This document shows positions 43,271-52,162 of a stretch of DNA of 64,000 nt, one piece after another. Below the pieces are notes generated by a model. That model searched no databases. It was not told where the DNA came from and saw only the letters and a list, made by a program, of their open reading frames with translations. The stretch comes from Hymenobacter sp. BT18 (GTDB lineage Bacteria; Bacteroidota; Bacteroidia; Cytophagales; Hymenobacteraceae): assembly GCF_012273015.1 (NCBI RefSeq), contig NZ_CP050954.1, positions 3,574,001 to 3,638,000 on the forward strand. The letters are read 5' to 3'. Position 1 is the stretch's first letter. Each line of letters starts with the position of its first letter. A program made the translations under genes and the position numbers.

Positions 43271-44155
43271 ATGCAGGATCCTTTCTTCTCAGTCGTTGTA
43301 CCCTGTTACAACCGGGCCACCATTGTGCCCGACACCATCCGGGCCATTCTGCGGCAGGAATTTCAGGACTTTGAGCTCGTGCTCGTCGACGACGGCAGCC
43401 GGGACAACCTAGCCGAGGTAGCCAAATCGTTCAACGACCCCCGCATCCGGTATTTCTACAAGGAAAACGGGGAGCGGGGTGCCGCCCGCAACTATGGCAC
43501 CAAACAGGCCCGTGGGCAGTACGTCAATTTCTTCGACTCCGACGACGAGATGTACCCCAACCACCTGCGCGTGGTGAAGGAGTACATCGACAAAAATGGG
43601 ACGGTGGAAGTGCTGCACACTGGCTACGAGGTACTCGACGGCGCGGGCCGGCAGGTGCACGAGGTCATTGACTTCTCCAAGAGCACGAACGACGAGCTGA
43701 TTCACGACAATTTCCTGGCCTGCAACACAGTGTTCGTGCGGCGGGATATTGCCTTGGCCAACCCTTTCGAGGAAGACCGCAAGCTGGCTTCGGCTGAGGA
43801 CTGGGAGCTGTGGCTGCGCCTGGCCAGCAAGTACACATTCCACAGCATCAGCGCCAAAACGTTCTGCCTGCGTGAGCACGACGGCCGCAGCCTCAACACC
43901 ATTGCCCCCGATGCCGTAATTGCCCGCGACGAGCTGTTTGGAAAGCTCATGCAAAAGGACCCCGATTTTCGGCGGCGCTACAAGGGGCAGGTAAACTACT
44001 TTGTGGCCAACCGCTACACGTTTATCACCCTGGTGCTGGCTTTGGCTAAAAACCGGCGTGCCGATACCGTTCACTACCTCTGGAAAGCCGTGCAGGCCGA
44101 CCCTACCGTGCTCTGGCGCCGCCGTTTCCTGGCTTCGGTCAAGCACCTGCTTTAG
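43271..44155 (+). CDS. Family 2 glycosyltransferase
   Basis: This is a 294-residue GT-A fold enzyme. It has the GT2 N-terminus (FFSVVVPCYNRATIVPDTIR), the first Asp region LVLVDDGSRDN, and the metal-binding NFFDSDDEMYPNHL. The acceptor-side acidic motif SAEDWELWLRLASK is also clear. No membrane segment is present, so it probably acts on the cytoplasmic face on a lipid-linked sugar. Donor and linkage cannot be read from sequence. It stands alone with gaps on both sides but in the same direction as the rest of the cluster. Confidence 0.9.
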   Translation: MQDPFFSVVVPCYNRATIVPDTIRAILRQEFQDFELVLVDDGSRDNLAEVAKSFNDPRIRYFYKENGERGAARNYGTKQARGQYVNFFDSDDEMYPNHLRVVKEYIDKNGTVEVLHTGYEVLDGAGRQVHEVIDFSKSTNDELIHDNFLACNTVFVRRDIALANPFEEDRKLASAEDWELWLRLASKYTFHSISAKTFCLREHDGRSLNTIAPDAVIARDELFGKLMQKDPDFRRRYKGQVNYFVANRYTFITLVLALAKNRRADTVHYLWKAVQADPTVLWRRRFLASVKHLL

Positions 44156-44219
44156 ATAGCTAATGAATTGGCTGACTTGCTGTTGATGGTTAGCCAATTC
44201 CCCCGCCGGGTTTTTGCCC

Positions 44220-44227
44220 TATCTTTG
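44220..44227 (+). promoter_or_regulatory. Likely -7 element for the VioA-like gene
   Basis: TATCTTTG matches the consensus exactly, about 90 bases before the VioA-like start, in a 160-base gap. This points to an internal promoter inside the polysaccharide cluster. Confidence 0.45.
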
Positions 44228-44316
44228 CCGGTCTCCGGCCCAACCCTGCCGGGCAACTTTAGTAGCATCAGGTGGTAGCCTGGTAGCTGTATGTTTCGAC
44301 TTTCTCGCTTTTGCTC

Positions 44317-45393
44317 ATGATTAACGTTACGCGTACCTATCTGCCCCCACTAGAGGAATACACCAAGTACCTGGAAGGAATCTGGGAACGGGTTTATCTG
44401 ACGAATGCGGGGCCGCTGGTGGTTGAGCTGGAGCAGCGCCTGCGCGACTATTTGGGCGTTAAGCACTTCTTCTTCGTGAATAATGGCACCATCGCGCTGC
44501 AAATCGCGCTGAAGGCCCTGGAGATTGAGGAAGGCGAAGTCCTGACCACGCCTTTTTCCTACGTAGCCACTACGTCCAGCATTGTGTGGGAGGGAAGTGA
44601 ACCCGTCTTCGTGGATATCCACCCCGAAACGCTGTGCCTGGACCCGGCTAAAATCGAAGCTGCCATTACTCCCCGGACTCGGGCCATTATGGCCACGCAC
44701 GTGTACGGCAACCCGTGTGATGTAGAAGCCATTGAAGCCATTGCCCAGCGCCACCAGCTCAAGGTCATCTACGACGCAGCCCACGCATTTGGGACGCTGT
44801 ATAAAGGCACCTCGGTACTTAACTACGGCGACGTATCCACGCTCAGCTTCCACGCCACCAAGCTGTTCCACACGGGCGAGGGCGGCGCCATCGTCACGAA
44901 TGATGATGACATTGCGCACCGCATTGCCTACATGCGCAACTTCGGCCACAACGGGCCGGAGGCGTTCTGGGGCGTAGGGGTGAACGGCAAAAGCTCGGAG
45001 CTGCACGCGGCCATGGGCTTGTGCGTGCTGCCCAAAGTGCCCGAGCTAATTGCCAAGCGAAAGGCCTTGGCTGAGCTGTATGATTCCTTATTGGATGGCA
45101 CTGTCTGCGTACGCCCGGCGCTGCAGCCGCATACTACCTACAACTATTCCTATCACCCCATTCTGCTGCCCTCGGAGGAAGTGCTGCTGAAGGTGCGTGA
45201 CGCGCTGAATGCCCAGGAAATTACGCCCCGGCGCTATTTCTACCCATCCCTCAATACCCTCAACTACGTGCGGCCCCAGGCCGCACCCGTTTCCGAGGAC
45301 GTATCGACCCGGGTGCTCTGCCTGCCGCTGTACTACGATCTGGAGTTTGACCAAGTGCGGCTGATAGCCTCCATTATCAACCAGGCCCTGTAG
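44317..45393 (+). CDS. VioA-like sugar 4-aminotransferase (DegT family)
   Basis: This is a 358-residue PLP enzyme. The ATG at 44317 (MINVTRTYLPPLEEYTKYLE) is preferred to a TTG at 44311. The PLP lysine is Lys182 in STLSFHATKLFHTGEGGA, with DAAHAFG as the cofactor-binding Asp. The start and the segment THVYGNPCDVEAIEAI closely resemble VioA, which aminates dTDP-4-keto-6-deoxyglucose at C4 to give dTDP-viosamine (Qui4N). Next comes a hexapeptide acyltransferase three bases after the stop, the natural partner for N-acylation. The VioA match is from memory of the family and the exact sugar is inferred. Confidence 0.85.
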   Translation: MINVTRTYLPPLEEYTKYLEGIWERVYLTNAGPLVVELEQRLRDYLGVKHFFFVNNGTIALQIALKALEIEEGEVLTTPFSYVATTSSIVWEGSEPVFVDIHPETLCLDPAKIEAAITPRTRAIMATHVYGNPCDVEAIEAIAQRHQLKVIYDAAHAFGTLYKGTSVLNYGDVSTLSFHATKLFHTGEGGAIVTNDDDIAHRIAYMRNFGHNGPEAFWGVGVNGKSSELHAAMGLCVLPKVPELIAKRKALAELYDSLLDGTVCVRPALQPHTTYNYSYHPILLPSEEVLLKVRDALNAQEITPRRYFYPSLNTLNYVRPQAAPVSEDVSTRVLCLPLYYDLEFDQVRLIASIINQAL

Positions 45394-45396
45394 CCT

Positions 45397-46053
45397 ATGC
45401 TGGTTATTGGTGCCAAAGGCCATGCGCTGGAAGTATTGCAGGTATTGGAAGATGCCGGACAGGCCCAGCATCTGTGCTTCTACGACGATGTGACGCCCGA
45501 CGCTCCGGACCTGCTATTTGGCCAGTACCCGGTGCTGCACTCAACGGCCGAAGCGGCTGAGCACCTGCGCACCGACGCCCGCGTAGTTATTGGCATTGGC
45601 GGCCCCCAGCTCCGGCAGCGCGTAGCTGCCCGCTTTCGGGAGCTAGGGGCTGAGCTATATTCCGCCGTGGCTCCGCAAGCCCACATCGGCCGCCATGAAG
45701 TACAGCTGGGCGCTGGCTTAAACATCATGAACGGGGTGCTCGTGAGCAATGAAGTAAGCGTCGGGGAAGGCACCCTGCTCAATGCCCGCGCTTCCTTGCA
45801 CCACAACGTGCAGGTAGGCAGCTACTGCGAAATTTCCCCCGGCGCACAGCTATTGGGGCACGTGCGCGTCGGCAGCTACTCCCAAGTAGGAGCCGGGGCT
45901 ATTATCCTGCCCCGGGTGCGCATCGGCTACAATGTGCTGGTAGGTGCCGGTGCCGTCGTCACCGCTGATGTCCCCGATAATACCGTTGTAGCCGGCGTGC
46001 CTGCCCAGCCACTTCGTCAGCTTGCTCCTTTACCTACAGCCTTACTTATCTGA
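45397..46053 (+). CDS. NeuD/PglD-type sugar N-acyltransferase
   Basis: This is a 218-residue left-handed beta-helix acyltransferase. The N-terminal Rossmann-like part binds the nucleotide sugar (MLVIGAKGHALEVLQVLEDA). The hexapeptide repeats follow from about residue 95 (GLNIMNGVLVSNEVSVGEGT, LLNARASLHHNVQVGSYCEI). The likely catalytic His is in the SLHHNVQVG part. Three bases separate it from the aminotransferase, so it very probably acetylates that enzyme's 4-amino sugar, as PglD or VioB do. Its stop overlaps the next start by one base (TGATG), showing tight translational coupling. Confidence 0.9.
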   Translation: MLVIGAKGHALEVLQVLEDAGQAQHLCFYDDVTPDAPDLLFGQYPVLHSTAEAAEHLRTDARVVIGIGGPQLRQRVAARFRELGAELYSAVAPQAHIGRHEVQLGAGLNIMNGVLVSNEVSVGEGTLLNARASLHHNVQVGSYCEISPGAQLLGHVRVGSYSQVGAGAIILPRVRIGYNVLVGAGAVVTADVPDNTVVAGVPAQPLRQLAPLPTALLI

Positions 46054-47009
46054 TGTCTGCTTCCCCTTCTGTACCCAGGAACGTAGCCGCTCCCAGCGTG
46101 GACGTGGCCATGATTACCTACAACCACGAGGCCTATCTGGCGGAAGCTATTGAAGGAGTGCTTCAGCAGCAGACCACCTTTCCGGTGCGCATGGTGATAG
46201 GGGAGGACTGCTCTACCGACCGCACCCGCGAAATTCTCCTGCAGTATCAGCAGCGCTACCCCGACCGGTTTCTGCTCTTGCTGCCCGAGAAGAACATCGG
46301 GGTGATGCCCAACCTCAAGCAAGTGCTGGAAGCCTGCACCGCGCCCTACATAGCCTTGCTGGAGGGCGACGACTACTGGACGAACCCGCACAAGCTGCAG
46401 CGGCAGGTAGACTTCCTGCAGGCGCACCCCGAGCACAGCATGACCCTGCACGACGCCGAAATATTCTGGCAAGATGGGGCCACGCCGCCGGTTTCCTTTA
46501 GCTCCACCAAAACTCAGCTACAGCAGGGCGAGCGGGACTTCACCCATGCCGACGTGGTGAAAAACGGTTGGTTTATGCCTACGGCCTCTCTGGTGTTTCG
46601 GCGGGAGCCGGTGGCCAAGCTGCCCGAGTGGTTTACCACCGTCTTCAGCGGCGACTACAGCCTGCATCTGCTGATTTCGCGGGCGGGCAAGGTGCATTAC
46701 TTCCCCGAGGTAATGTCGCGCTACCGGATGCACTCGGCCGGCCTTAGCCACAACCAAACCATGAACCGGCCCGACCAGATCATCAAGAAGGTGCAGGAAA
46801 ATGAGGCCTTTCGCCAGCATTTCGACGCCGAGCACCGGGCGCACTTTACGCGCAGCATCAGTGATTTGCAGGTGCAGCACGGCACTGCGCTGCGCCGGCA
46901 GGGCCAATACGGAGGTATGACCAAAAGCTGGCTGGCCGCCATTGCCACGGACCCGGTGCGGGTAGCCCGTAACTTTGTGGGTAAGCTTATTCGCGGGCAG
47001 TTGTTTTAA
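46053..47009 (+). CDS. Family 2 glycosyltransferase
   Basis: This is a 318-residue GT2. It has the N-terminal VDVAMITYNHEAYLAEAIEG, VIGEDCSTDRTREIL and the metal site YIALLEGDDYWTNPHKLQRQ. The GT2 acceptor motif near VFSGDYSLHLLIS is less canonical. It overlaps the acyltransferase gene by one base, and the next gene starts 39 bases later. No membrane helix is visible. Donor sugar unknown; it may transfer the acylated amino sugar made by the two genes before it, which is inference from order only. Confidence 0.88.
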   Translation: MSASPSVPRNVAAPSVDVAMITYNHEAYLAEAIEGVLQQQTTFPVRMVIGEDCSTDRTREILLQYQQRYPDRFLLLLPEKNIGVMPNLKQVLEACTAPYIALLEGDDYWTNPHKLQRQVDFLQAHPEHSMTLHDAEIFWQDGATPPVSFSSTKTQLQQGERDFTHADVVKNGWFMPTASLVFRREPVAKLPEWFTTVFSGDYSLHLLISRAGKVHYFPEVMSRYRMHSAGLSHNQTMNRPDQIIKKVQENEAFRQHFDAEHRAHFTRSISDLQVQHGTALRRQGQYGGMTKSWLAAIATDPVRVARNFVGKLIRGQLF

Positions 47010-47047
47010 GCCTCCTCAGAGCAGGCCAAGCGTAGATCTGAAAAAAC

Positions 47048-48199
47048 ATGTCGTCCGTTAAGAAAATCCTTAAGCAGATATTTCCGGTTGTGCTGCTCAA
47101 ACGCGCACACCTGGAGTATAATAAGCTGCGCATCAAAACGATTGACAAGCTGCTGTTTCCGGAAAAATCCTTCCAGCAGGCTGACTTTCGGATTCGGCGC
47201 GACGATTATCCCTTCCGCCTGATTCCGGTGGTACTCGGCCACTTGGACGAGCGGCTGCAGCGGCAGTTTCGCTCCAATGATGACTGGACCCAGGATGAGT
47301 ACCTGCTCGTCTACAACCAGCCCTGCCTGATTGAGCCCCACTACGGCTGGGCCCTATCCCAGGACAACCAGCTAATCTACCCTTCCCTGGGCTTTAGCCG
47401 GGTGCCCTACCTGCCCAAGCCCGATCTGGCGGCGAAAGGCATGTGGAGCCAGCCGCTGGAAGAGTTTGAGGAGCTGGTTTCGCTGCGGGACACTGGGGAG
47501 GAAAACTACTACCACTTCTACAACGACGTGCTGGCCAAGCTGTTCTTCCTGGAAGAGCAGGGCCTGCTTACTCCCCAGACGCCGCTGCTGATTGCTGATG
47601 CCCTGTGGCGGAAGCCCTTTTTCCAGTACTTCCTAGAGCATCCCTACCTGAAAAACCGGCGGTGGGTAGTGCAGCAGAAGGGGCAGTATATCCGGAGCCG
47701 CAAAACGTACTTCTGCAAGCCGCTCACGCACACGCCCCAGTATTACGCCCGCATCCTCGACATGGTGCGCCCCGCCGACCGGGCCACAACCGGGCAGGAG
47801 CGCCGCATCTTCATCACCCGCAGCCCCAAGCGCCTGCGCTTTATTGAGAATGGGGCCGAAGCCGAGCAGGTTTGCCGGGAACTGGGCTTTGAAGTGGTAG
47901 ACTTCGACGAAATGACCCTGGCCGAGCAGATCCAGACCATGGCCAACTCGCGGTATGTGGTAGGCATTCACGGGGCGGGGCTGTATAACATGATTTTCCG
48001 CGGTCAGCAGCCCATGGGTTTGCTGGAAATCTATCCACCGGCCAGCTACTACCCCTTCCATTATGTGCTGGTGGCTACCCAAATGGGCTACGCCTATGAC
48101 GGCCTCATTGGGCAGCCCGGTACCCAGAAATTCTCGGGTGGCTTCTACGTTGATCCAGCCGAGCTGCGCCAGCGCATAACGGCCCTGCTGCAGCGCTAG
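47048..48199 (+). CDS. Family 61 glycosyltransferase
   Basis: This is a 383-residue GT61 (DUF563) enzyme. Typical parts are ENYYHFYNDVLAKLFFLEEQ, FITRSPKRLRFIENGAEAEQ and the C-terminal NSRYVVGIHGAGLYNMIFRG. GT61 members include xylosyltransferases of plants and bacterial capsule enzymes. Because the locus makes UDP-xylose, a xylosyl transfer is plausible, but not shown. There is no signal peptide. It lies between two other transferase genes in the same direction. Confidence 0.85.
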   Translation: MSSVKKILKQIFPVVLLKRAHLEYNKLRIKTIDKLLFPEKSFQQADFRIRRDDYPFRLIPVVLGHLDERLQRQFRSNDDWTQDEYLLVYNQPCLIEPHYGWALSQDNQLIYPSLGFSRVPYLPKPDLAAKGMWSQPLEEFEELVSLRDTGEENYYHFYNDVLAKLFFLEEQGLLTPQTPLLIADALWRKPFFQYFLEHPYLKNRRWVVQQKGQYIRSRKTYFCKPLTHTPQYYARILDMVRPADRATTGQERRIFITRSPKRLRFIENGAEAEQVCRELGFEVVDFDEMTLAEQIQTMANSRYVVGIHGAGLYNMIFRGQQPMGLLEIYPPASYYPFHYVLVATQMGYAYDGLIGQPGTQKFSGGFYVDPAELRQRITALLQR

Positions 48200-48233
48200 G
48201 CGCGGTCAATCTGCTTTACTTTTTGCTTTGCTT

Positions 48234-49475
48234 ATGCCCTCTGCTTCTTCTCCCCAGAATATACTGCTGCTTATCCCAAACTTTGGTTTCGGGGGAGCCC
48301 AACAAGTGTTTCACGACCACAGTGTAGAGCTGGCGAAGCAGTTTCAAGTAACGGAGTGCGTCTTCAACCTCGACCAAGCCGATGCCTACCCCAGCGGCAA
48401 CCCCGTGGTCAACCTGGATGTGCCGGGGCATGGCTCTACGCTGGATAAGATCAAGCACTTTGTGCAGCGGTGCACGCGGCTGCGTTTCCACAAAAAGCGC
48501 CTCAATACGCAGGTATGCATCAGCCACCTCGAAGGGGCCGACTACGTGAACCTGCTCAGCCGCACCGGCGAGCGGACCATCCTTTGCATTCACGGCTCTA
48601 AGGTGCACGACGGCGAAATCCAGGGCTGGGTGGGCTGGTTTCGGCAGAAAGTGTTTATGCCGTTCTTCTACCGCCAGCCCGACCACATTGTGACGGTAAG
48701 CCGCGACATCCGGCAGGAGCTGATTGACCACTACAAGCTGGACCCGACGCGCATCACCACCATCAATAACTTTTTCCACCCGGAGAAAATTCTCGGCCGC
48801 GCCGCTGAGCCCATCGACCCGCAGTACGAGCCCCTGTTCAGCCAGCCCGATGTGCTGATTACCTCAGGCCGCCTAGCCCGGCAGAAAAATCAGGCTCCGT
48901 TGCTCGATGTTTTCGCCGAAGTGCTCAAGTCCCGCCCCACCACCAAGCTAGTGCTGCTCGGCGACGGGGAGCTGCGCAATGAGTTGGTAGCTCAGGCGCG
49001 CGAACTGGGCTTGCGCTTTTACCAAGCCTGGAACAACGACCCGCTCGACCAGGAGTACAGCCTTTACTTCCTCGGCTACCAGCAAAATCCCTTCCGCTAC
49101 ATCCGGCGGGCGGCCATGTTCGTGTTTCCCTCGGGCTGGGAAGGCTTCCCGATGGCGCTGGGGGAAGCCATGATCTGCGGCTTGCCCGTTGTCTCGACGG
49201 ACTGCCCCACGGGGCCCCGAGAAATGCTGGCGCCCACCACGCCCTACGGCCAGAAAATCAGCGAAGCGGAGCCGGCCGAGTACGGCGTGCTGATGCCCCT
49301 GCTGGGCGCCGACTACCGCAACCATACCCGGGCCGTATGGGTACGCACGCTGCTGGAGCTGCTGGCCAACCCCGCTCAACGGGCCCACTACGCGGCCAAA
49401 GCGCAGGAGCGCATGCAGGATTTCACCCGGGACCGGATATTCCAGAAGTGGGAACAGGTAATCCGGGGGCAGTAA
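48234..49475 (+). CDS. Family 4 glycosyltransferase
   Basis: This is a 413-residue GT-B enzyme. The ATG at 48234 is preferred to a TTG six bases upstream. N-terminal domain: LLIPNFGFGGAQQVFHDHSV. C-terminal donor domain: ITSGRLARQKNQAPLLDVFA and the GT4 nucleotide-binding segment FVFPSGWEGFPMALGEAMIC, with the E-x7-E pair, followed by GLPVVSTDCPTGPREML. It is a cytoplasmic retaining transferase. Donor unknown. It follows the GT61 gene by 34 bases. Confidence 0.9.
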   Translation: MPSASSPQNILLLIPNFGFGGAQQVFHDHSVELAKQFQVTECVFNLDQADAYPSGNPVVNLDVPGHGSTLDKIKHFVQRCTRLRFHKKRLNTQVCISHLEGADYVNLLSRTGERTILCIHGSKVHDGEIQGWVGWFRQKVFMPFFYRQPDHIVTVSRDIRQELIDHYKLDPTRITTINNFFHPEKILGRAAEPIDPQYEPLFSQPDVLITSGRLARQKNQAPLLDVFAEVLKSRPTTKLVLLGDGELRNELVAQARELGLRFYQAWNNDPLDQEYSLYFLGYQQNPFRYIRRAAMFVFPSGWEGFPMALGEAMICGLPVVSTDCPTGPREMLAPTTPYGQKISEAEPAEYGVLMPLLGADYRNHTRAVWVRTLLELLANPAQRAHYAAKAQERMQDFTRDRIFQKWEQVIRGQ

Positions 49476-49491
49476 TGTTGGCCGGTTAGCC

Positions 49492-49499
49492 TACCTTTG
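49492..49499 (+). promoter_or_regulatory. -7-like element at the start of the second GT4 gene
   Basis: TACCTTTG matches TAnnTTTG and lies six bases before the chosen ATG at 49506. If it is used, the transcript would begin at the start codon. It may equally be a chance match inside an operon. Confidence 0.3.
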
Positions 49500-49505
49500 T
49501 TGCTT

Positions 49506-50678
49506 ATGCCTACCTCACCGCAACCTCCCGCCAATCCCTACCGCATTCTGATTGTAGACAACTGCGTGGCCTTAACCGGGGCGCTGAAGGCTATTCTCAA
49601 CTCAGCGCGGGCCCTGCGCACGGAGTCGCCGGCGCTGTTTGAGTTTGAGTTTGTGCTGCCCGTAGGGAGTACGGCCATTGGGCCCATTTCGGCGGAAGGG
49701 TACGTGGTACATGAGCTGCCGTTCGTGGAAATCAGCAAGCGTCCCGGGGCTTTGCTGCAGTATGCGCCCATGCTCCTGCTCAACAGCTGGCGGCTGCGGC
49801 AGCTGGCCGCCCGGCGCAAGGCGTCGTTGGTGCATCTGAATGACTTCTTCAACCTAGCGGGCATCGGCGCTAAATGGCTGGGCGGCCCCAAGCTGCTCAC
49901 GCACGTACGCCTGCTGCCCCAGAACTTTCCGGGCCCGCTGCGCAACCTCTGGATAGGCGCCGACACGCGTTTTGCCGACAAGGTGGTGTGCGTGTCCGAA
50001 GCGGTGCGCGAGGCATTCCCGCCTGCGCCCAACGTGCTGGTGGTAGCTGACCCTATTCCCGAGCACGAAAACCATCCGCTGCCGCTGCCCGATCGGGCCG
50101 AAGGCCGGGCCGGCACCGGGGAAATCCGGATGCTGTACCTCGCCAACTACATCCAAGGGAAAGGCCAGGACCACGCCGTAGCCGCTTTTGAACAAGCCTA
50201 CGCCCAGAATCCGCGGTTGCGTCTGCAATTCTATGGAGGAGATATGGGCCTGGAAAAAAACCGCGAGTTTCGGCGTACGCTGGAAGCGCGTATCCAGGCG
50301 GCGGGCTTGGCGGACGTGGTGCGCTTCGGGAATTTTGTGAAGGATGTGGAGCGGGAGATAAAGTCGGCGGACATCTTGCTGAATTTCTCGGAAACCGAGT
50401 CTTTCTCCCTAACCTGCCTCGATGCGCTATTCTACGGAACCGCCCTCGTCGCCTCCGACTGTGGTGGGCCGCGGGAGCTGTTTGAGCACGGCCGCTCGGG
50501 CTTGCTCGTGCCCAACCGTGACGTGCCGGCCATGGCAGCGGCCATTGTAGAGTTGGCCGCCGACGCTGGGAAGCGTGCAAGCTTTGCTGCCGCTGGGCGC
50601 ACGTTTGTGCGGCAGAAATTCAACCCCGACCATACGTACCGGAAACTCCGGGATGTTTACCTAACGCTGCTGTCGTAA
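49506..50678 (+). CDS. Family 4 glycosyltransferase
   Basis: This is a 390-residue GT-B enzyme. The ATG at 49506 is used in preference to an upstream in-frame TTG. N-terminal part: YRILIVDNCVALTGALKAIL, where the usual GG nucleotide loop is replaced by LTGA. C-terminal domain: LYLANYIQGKGQDHAVAAFE and LLNFSETESFSLTCLDALFY, then GTALVASDCGGPRELFEHGR. The E-x7-E donor motif is modified (ETESFSLTCLDAL). The stop overlaps the next gene's start (TAATG), so it is coupled to the HAD phosphatase. Donor unknown. Confidence 0.85.
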   Translation: MPTSPQPPANPYRILIVDNCVALTGALKAILNSARALRTESPALFEFEFVLPVGSTAIGPISAEGYVVHELPFVEISKRPGALLQYAPMLLLNSWRLRQLAARRKASLVHLNDFFNLAGIGAKWLGGPKLLTHVRLLPQNFPGPLRNLWIGADTRFADKVVCVSEAVREAFPPAPNVLVVADPIPEHENHPLPLPDRAEGRAGTGEIRMLYLANYIQGKGQDHAVAAFEQAYAQNPRLRLQFYGGDMGLEKNREFRRTLEARIQAAGLADVVRFGNFVKDVEREIKSADILLNFSETESFSLTCLDALFYGTALVASDCGGPRELFEHGRSGLLVPNRDVPAMAAAIVELAADAGKRASFAAAGRTFVRQKFNPDHTYRKLRDVYLTLLS

Positions 50679-51376
50679 TGCTACCTACTGCCCCGGCTCC
50701 CCACGCAGACGTGTTTGTCTTCGACGTGTGCGACACGCTGTTTTACTCCAACACCACCTTCGACTACCTGGAGTTTGTTCTGCGGGCTCAGAAAAGAGGT
50801 GGGGCACAGCGCTGGCTCACGCTGCTCACCAAACGCTGGTCGCCGGCGTTTGTGGGCCTGGCCGTGCTGCAAAAGCTGCGCGGCGGCGACCCGATCAAAA
50901 CGGTGGCCCTGCGCCTGCTGCGTGGCATTCCCAAAGCGGAGCTCTACCGGCTGGGCCAGCAATTTGTGCAGGAGTACCTAAGCACGCGTAAAATAGCGCA
51001 CACCCACACGCTACTAGCTGGCGTGGCGGGCGTGGGTACCCGCGTTATTTTGTTGTCGGCCAGCCTGGACCCCATTGTGGCGGCCATTGCGGCCGAGCTA
51101 AAAGTGGAGTTTGTATCGTCCCTGCTTGGCTACGATGTGCAGGGGCAGTGTACCGGTGAGCTAGTGCGCGAATTGGGCGGCGACAAGCCCCGGGCCCTGC
51201 AGGAGCTGCTGGGACCCAATGCACCCGTGGGGCGCTTGGCTGTGGCTACCGACAATTTCACCGACCACGGACTGGTTTCTTCCGCAGCCTGCCGCTACGT
51301 GGTGGTGCACAAGCCCGAGGCCAAGGGCTTCTGGCAAGACTTACAACCTGAATTCATCGAGGCATATTCTGCATGA
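50678..51376 (+). CDS. HAD-IB phosphatase
   Basis: This is a 232-residue haloacid dehalogenase-type phosphatase resembling phosphoserine phosphatase. Motif I is FVFDVCDTLF (Asp-x-Cys-Asp, where the first Asp is the nucleophile), motif II is the Ser in ILLSASLDPI, and motif III/IV is seen in GGDKPRAL and VATDNFTDHGL. The start overlaps the GT4 stop, and its own stop overlaps the start of the following membrane protein by four bases (ATGA). This tight coupling suggests the two act on one substrate. In several bacteria a HAD domain is fused to a UbiA-type membrane enzyme. Confidence 0.85.
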   Translation: MLPTAPAPHADVFVFDVCDTLFYSNTTFDYLEFVLRAQKRGGAQRWLTLLTKRWSPAFVGLAVLQKLRGGDPIKTVALRLLRGIPKAELYRLGQQFVQEYLSTRKIAHTHTLLAGVAGVGTRVILLSASLDPIVAAIAAELKVEFVSSLLGYDVQGQCTGELVRELGGDKPRALQELLGPNAPVGRLAVATDNFTDHGLVSSAACRYVVVHKPEAKGFWQDLQPEFIEAYSA

Positions 51377-52143
51377 ATCTTCTCCGCTTTCTGCTGCCCT
51401 ACACCTACTTCTACGGCAGCCGCGTTAAGGGCCTGAAGTACAATCTGTACTACCTGATCATTGACTGGTTTGTGCCGTTTGTGTTTCTCACCTATTGCCT
51501 GAATCTCGACTGGCAGCAGGCGCTGCTGAAGTTTGTGCTGGCGTACCTGGCCTTTATCTCCATCTACGAAATAGGCTACCTCGGCAACGATGTGTACAGC
51601 GTCCGGACCGAAACCAACCCCCGTCGCCGCGTCAAGGACTTCGACCCTTCCGATGCTACCGTTGGCATTTGGGTATTGGTGCGCGTGGCAGCCTTCGTGG
51701 GCATCAGCTGGTACCTGGATGTGCTGACCAACCCCCTGTGGCTGGCGTTCTACGGCGTGCTGGCTGTCTTTTTCTACTTGCACAACGTGCTGAAGGAGAA
51801 AGAGCTGAAGGTTATGACCTTCGTCAACCTGGCGTTTGTGCGCTATTTCGCCCCGATTTTCATTTTCCTGACTCCCGAGCAGCTCATGCTGTTTGCGGCG
51901 CCCGTCTTCCTGAACTACGTGTTCTACCGCACCCTCATGTACATCGACAGCAAAGGCATGCTCAACATGCCGAGCCGCCGGCTGCCTTCCTATAAGGTAA
52001 ACTACTACCTGCTGGCCGGTGGCGTAAGCCTGCTGCTGTCGTTGATGGGCCACTCCTGGGTGCCGCTAGCCGTTACGGGGTACTACCTGGCCTTCTGGCT
52101 GGCCGTGCGCATGGCCGGTATTGAGCCACCCCAGGCCGAATAG
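51373..52143 (+). CDS. Multi-pass membrane protein with weak UbiA-like motif
   Basis: This is a 256-residue protein with about seven hydrophobic segments. After the second segment it carries IYEIGYLGNDVYSVRTETNP followed by RRRVKDFD. This resembles the first Asp-rich motif of UbiA prenyltransferases (NDxxDxxxD with basic residues after), but the second Asp is Ser and no second Asp-rich motif is clear. UbiA relatives include the phosphoribosyl transferases that load polyprenyl phosphate, which work with a phosphatase. Translational coupling to the HAD gene fits such a pair. The family assignment is tentative; it may be a separate, unnamed membrane family. Confidence 0.45.
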   Translation: MNLLRFLLPYTYFYGSRVKGLKYNLYYLIIDWFVPFVFLTYCLNLDWQQALLKFVLAYLAFISIYEIGYLGNDVYSVRTETNPRRRVKDFDPSDATVGIWVLVRVAAFVGISWYLDVLTNPLWLAFYGVLAVFFYLHNVLKEKELKVMTFVNLAFVRYFAPIFIFLTPEQLMLFAAPVFLNYVFYRTLMYIDSKGMLNMPSRRLPSYKVNYYLLAGGVSLLLSLMGHSWVPLAVTGYYLAFWLAVRMAGIEPPQAE

Positions 52144-52162
52144 CCGCTGCCGTGCTAAGTGA

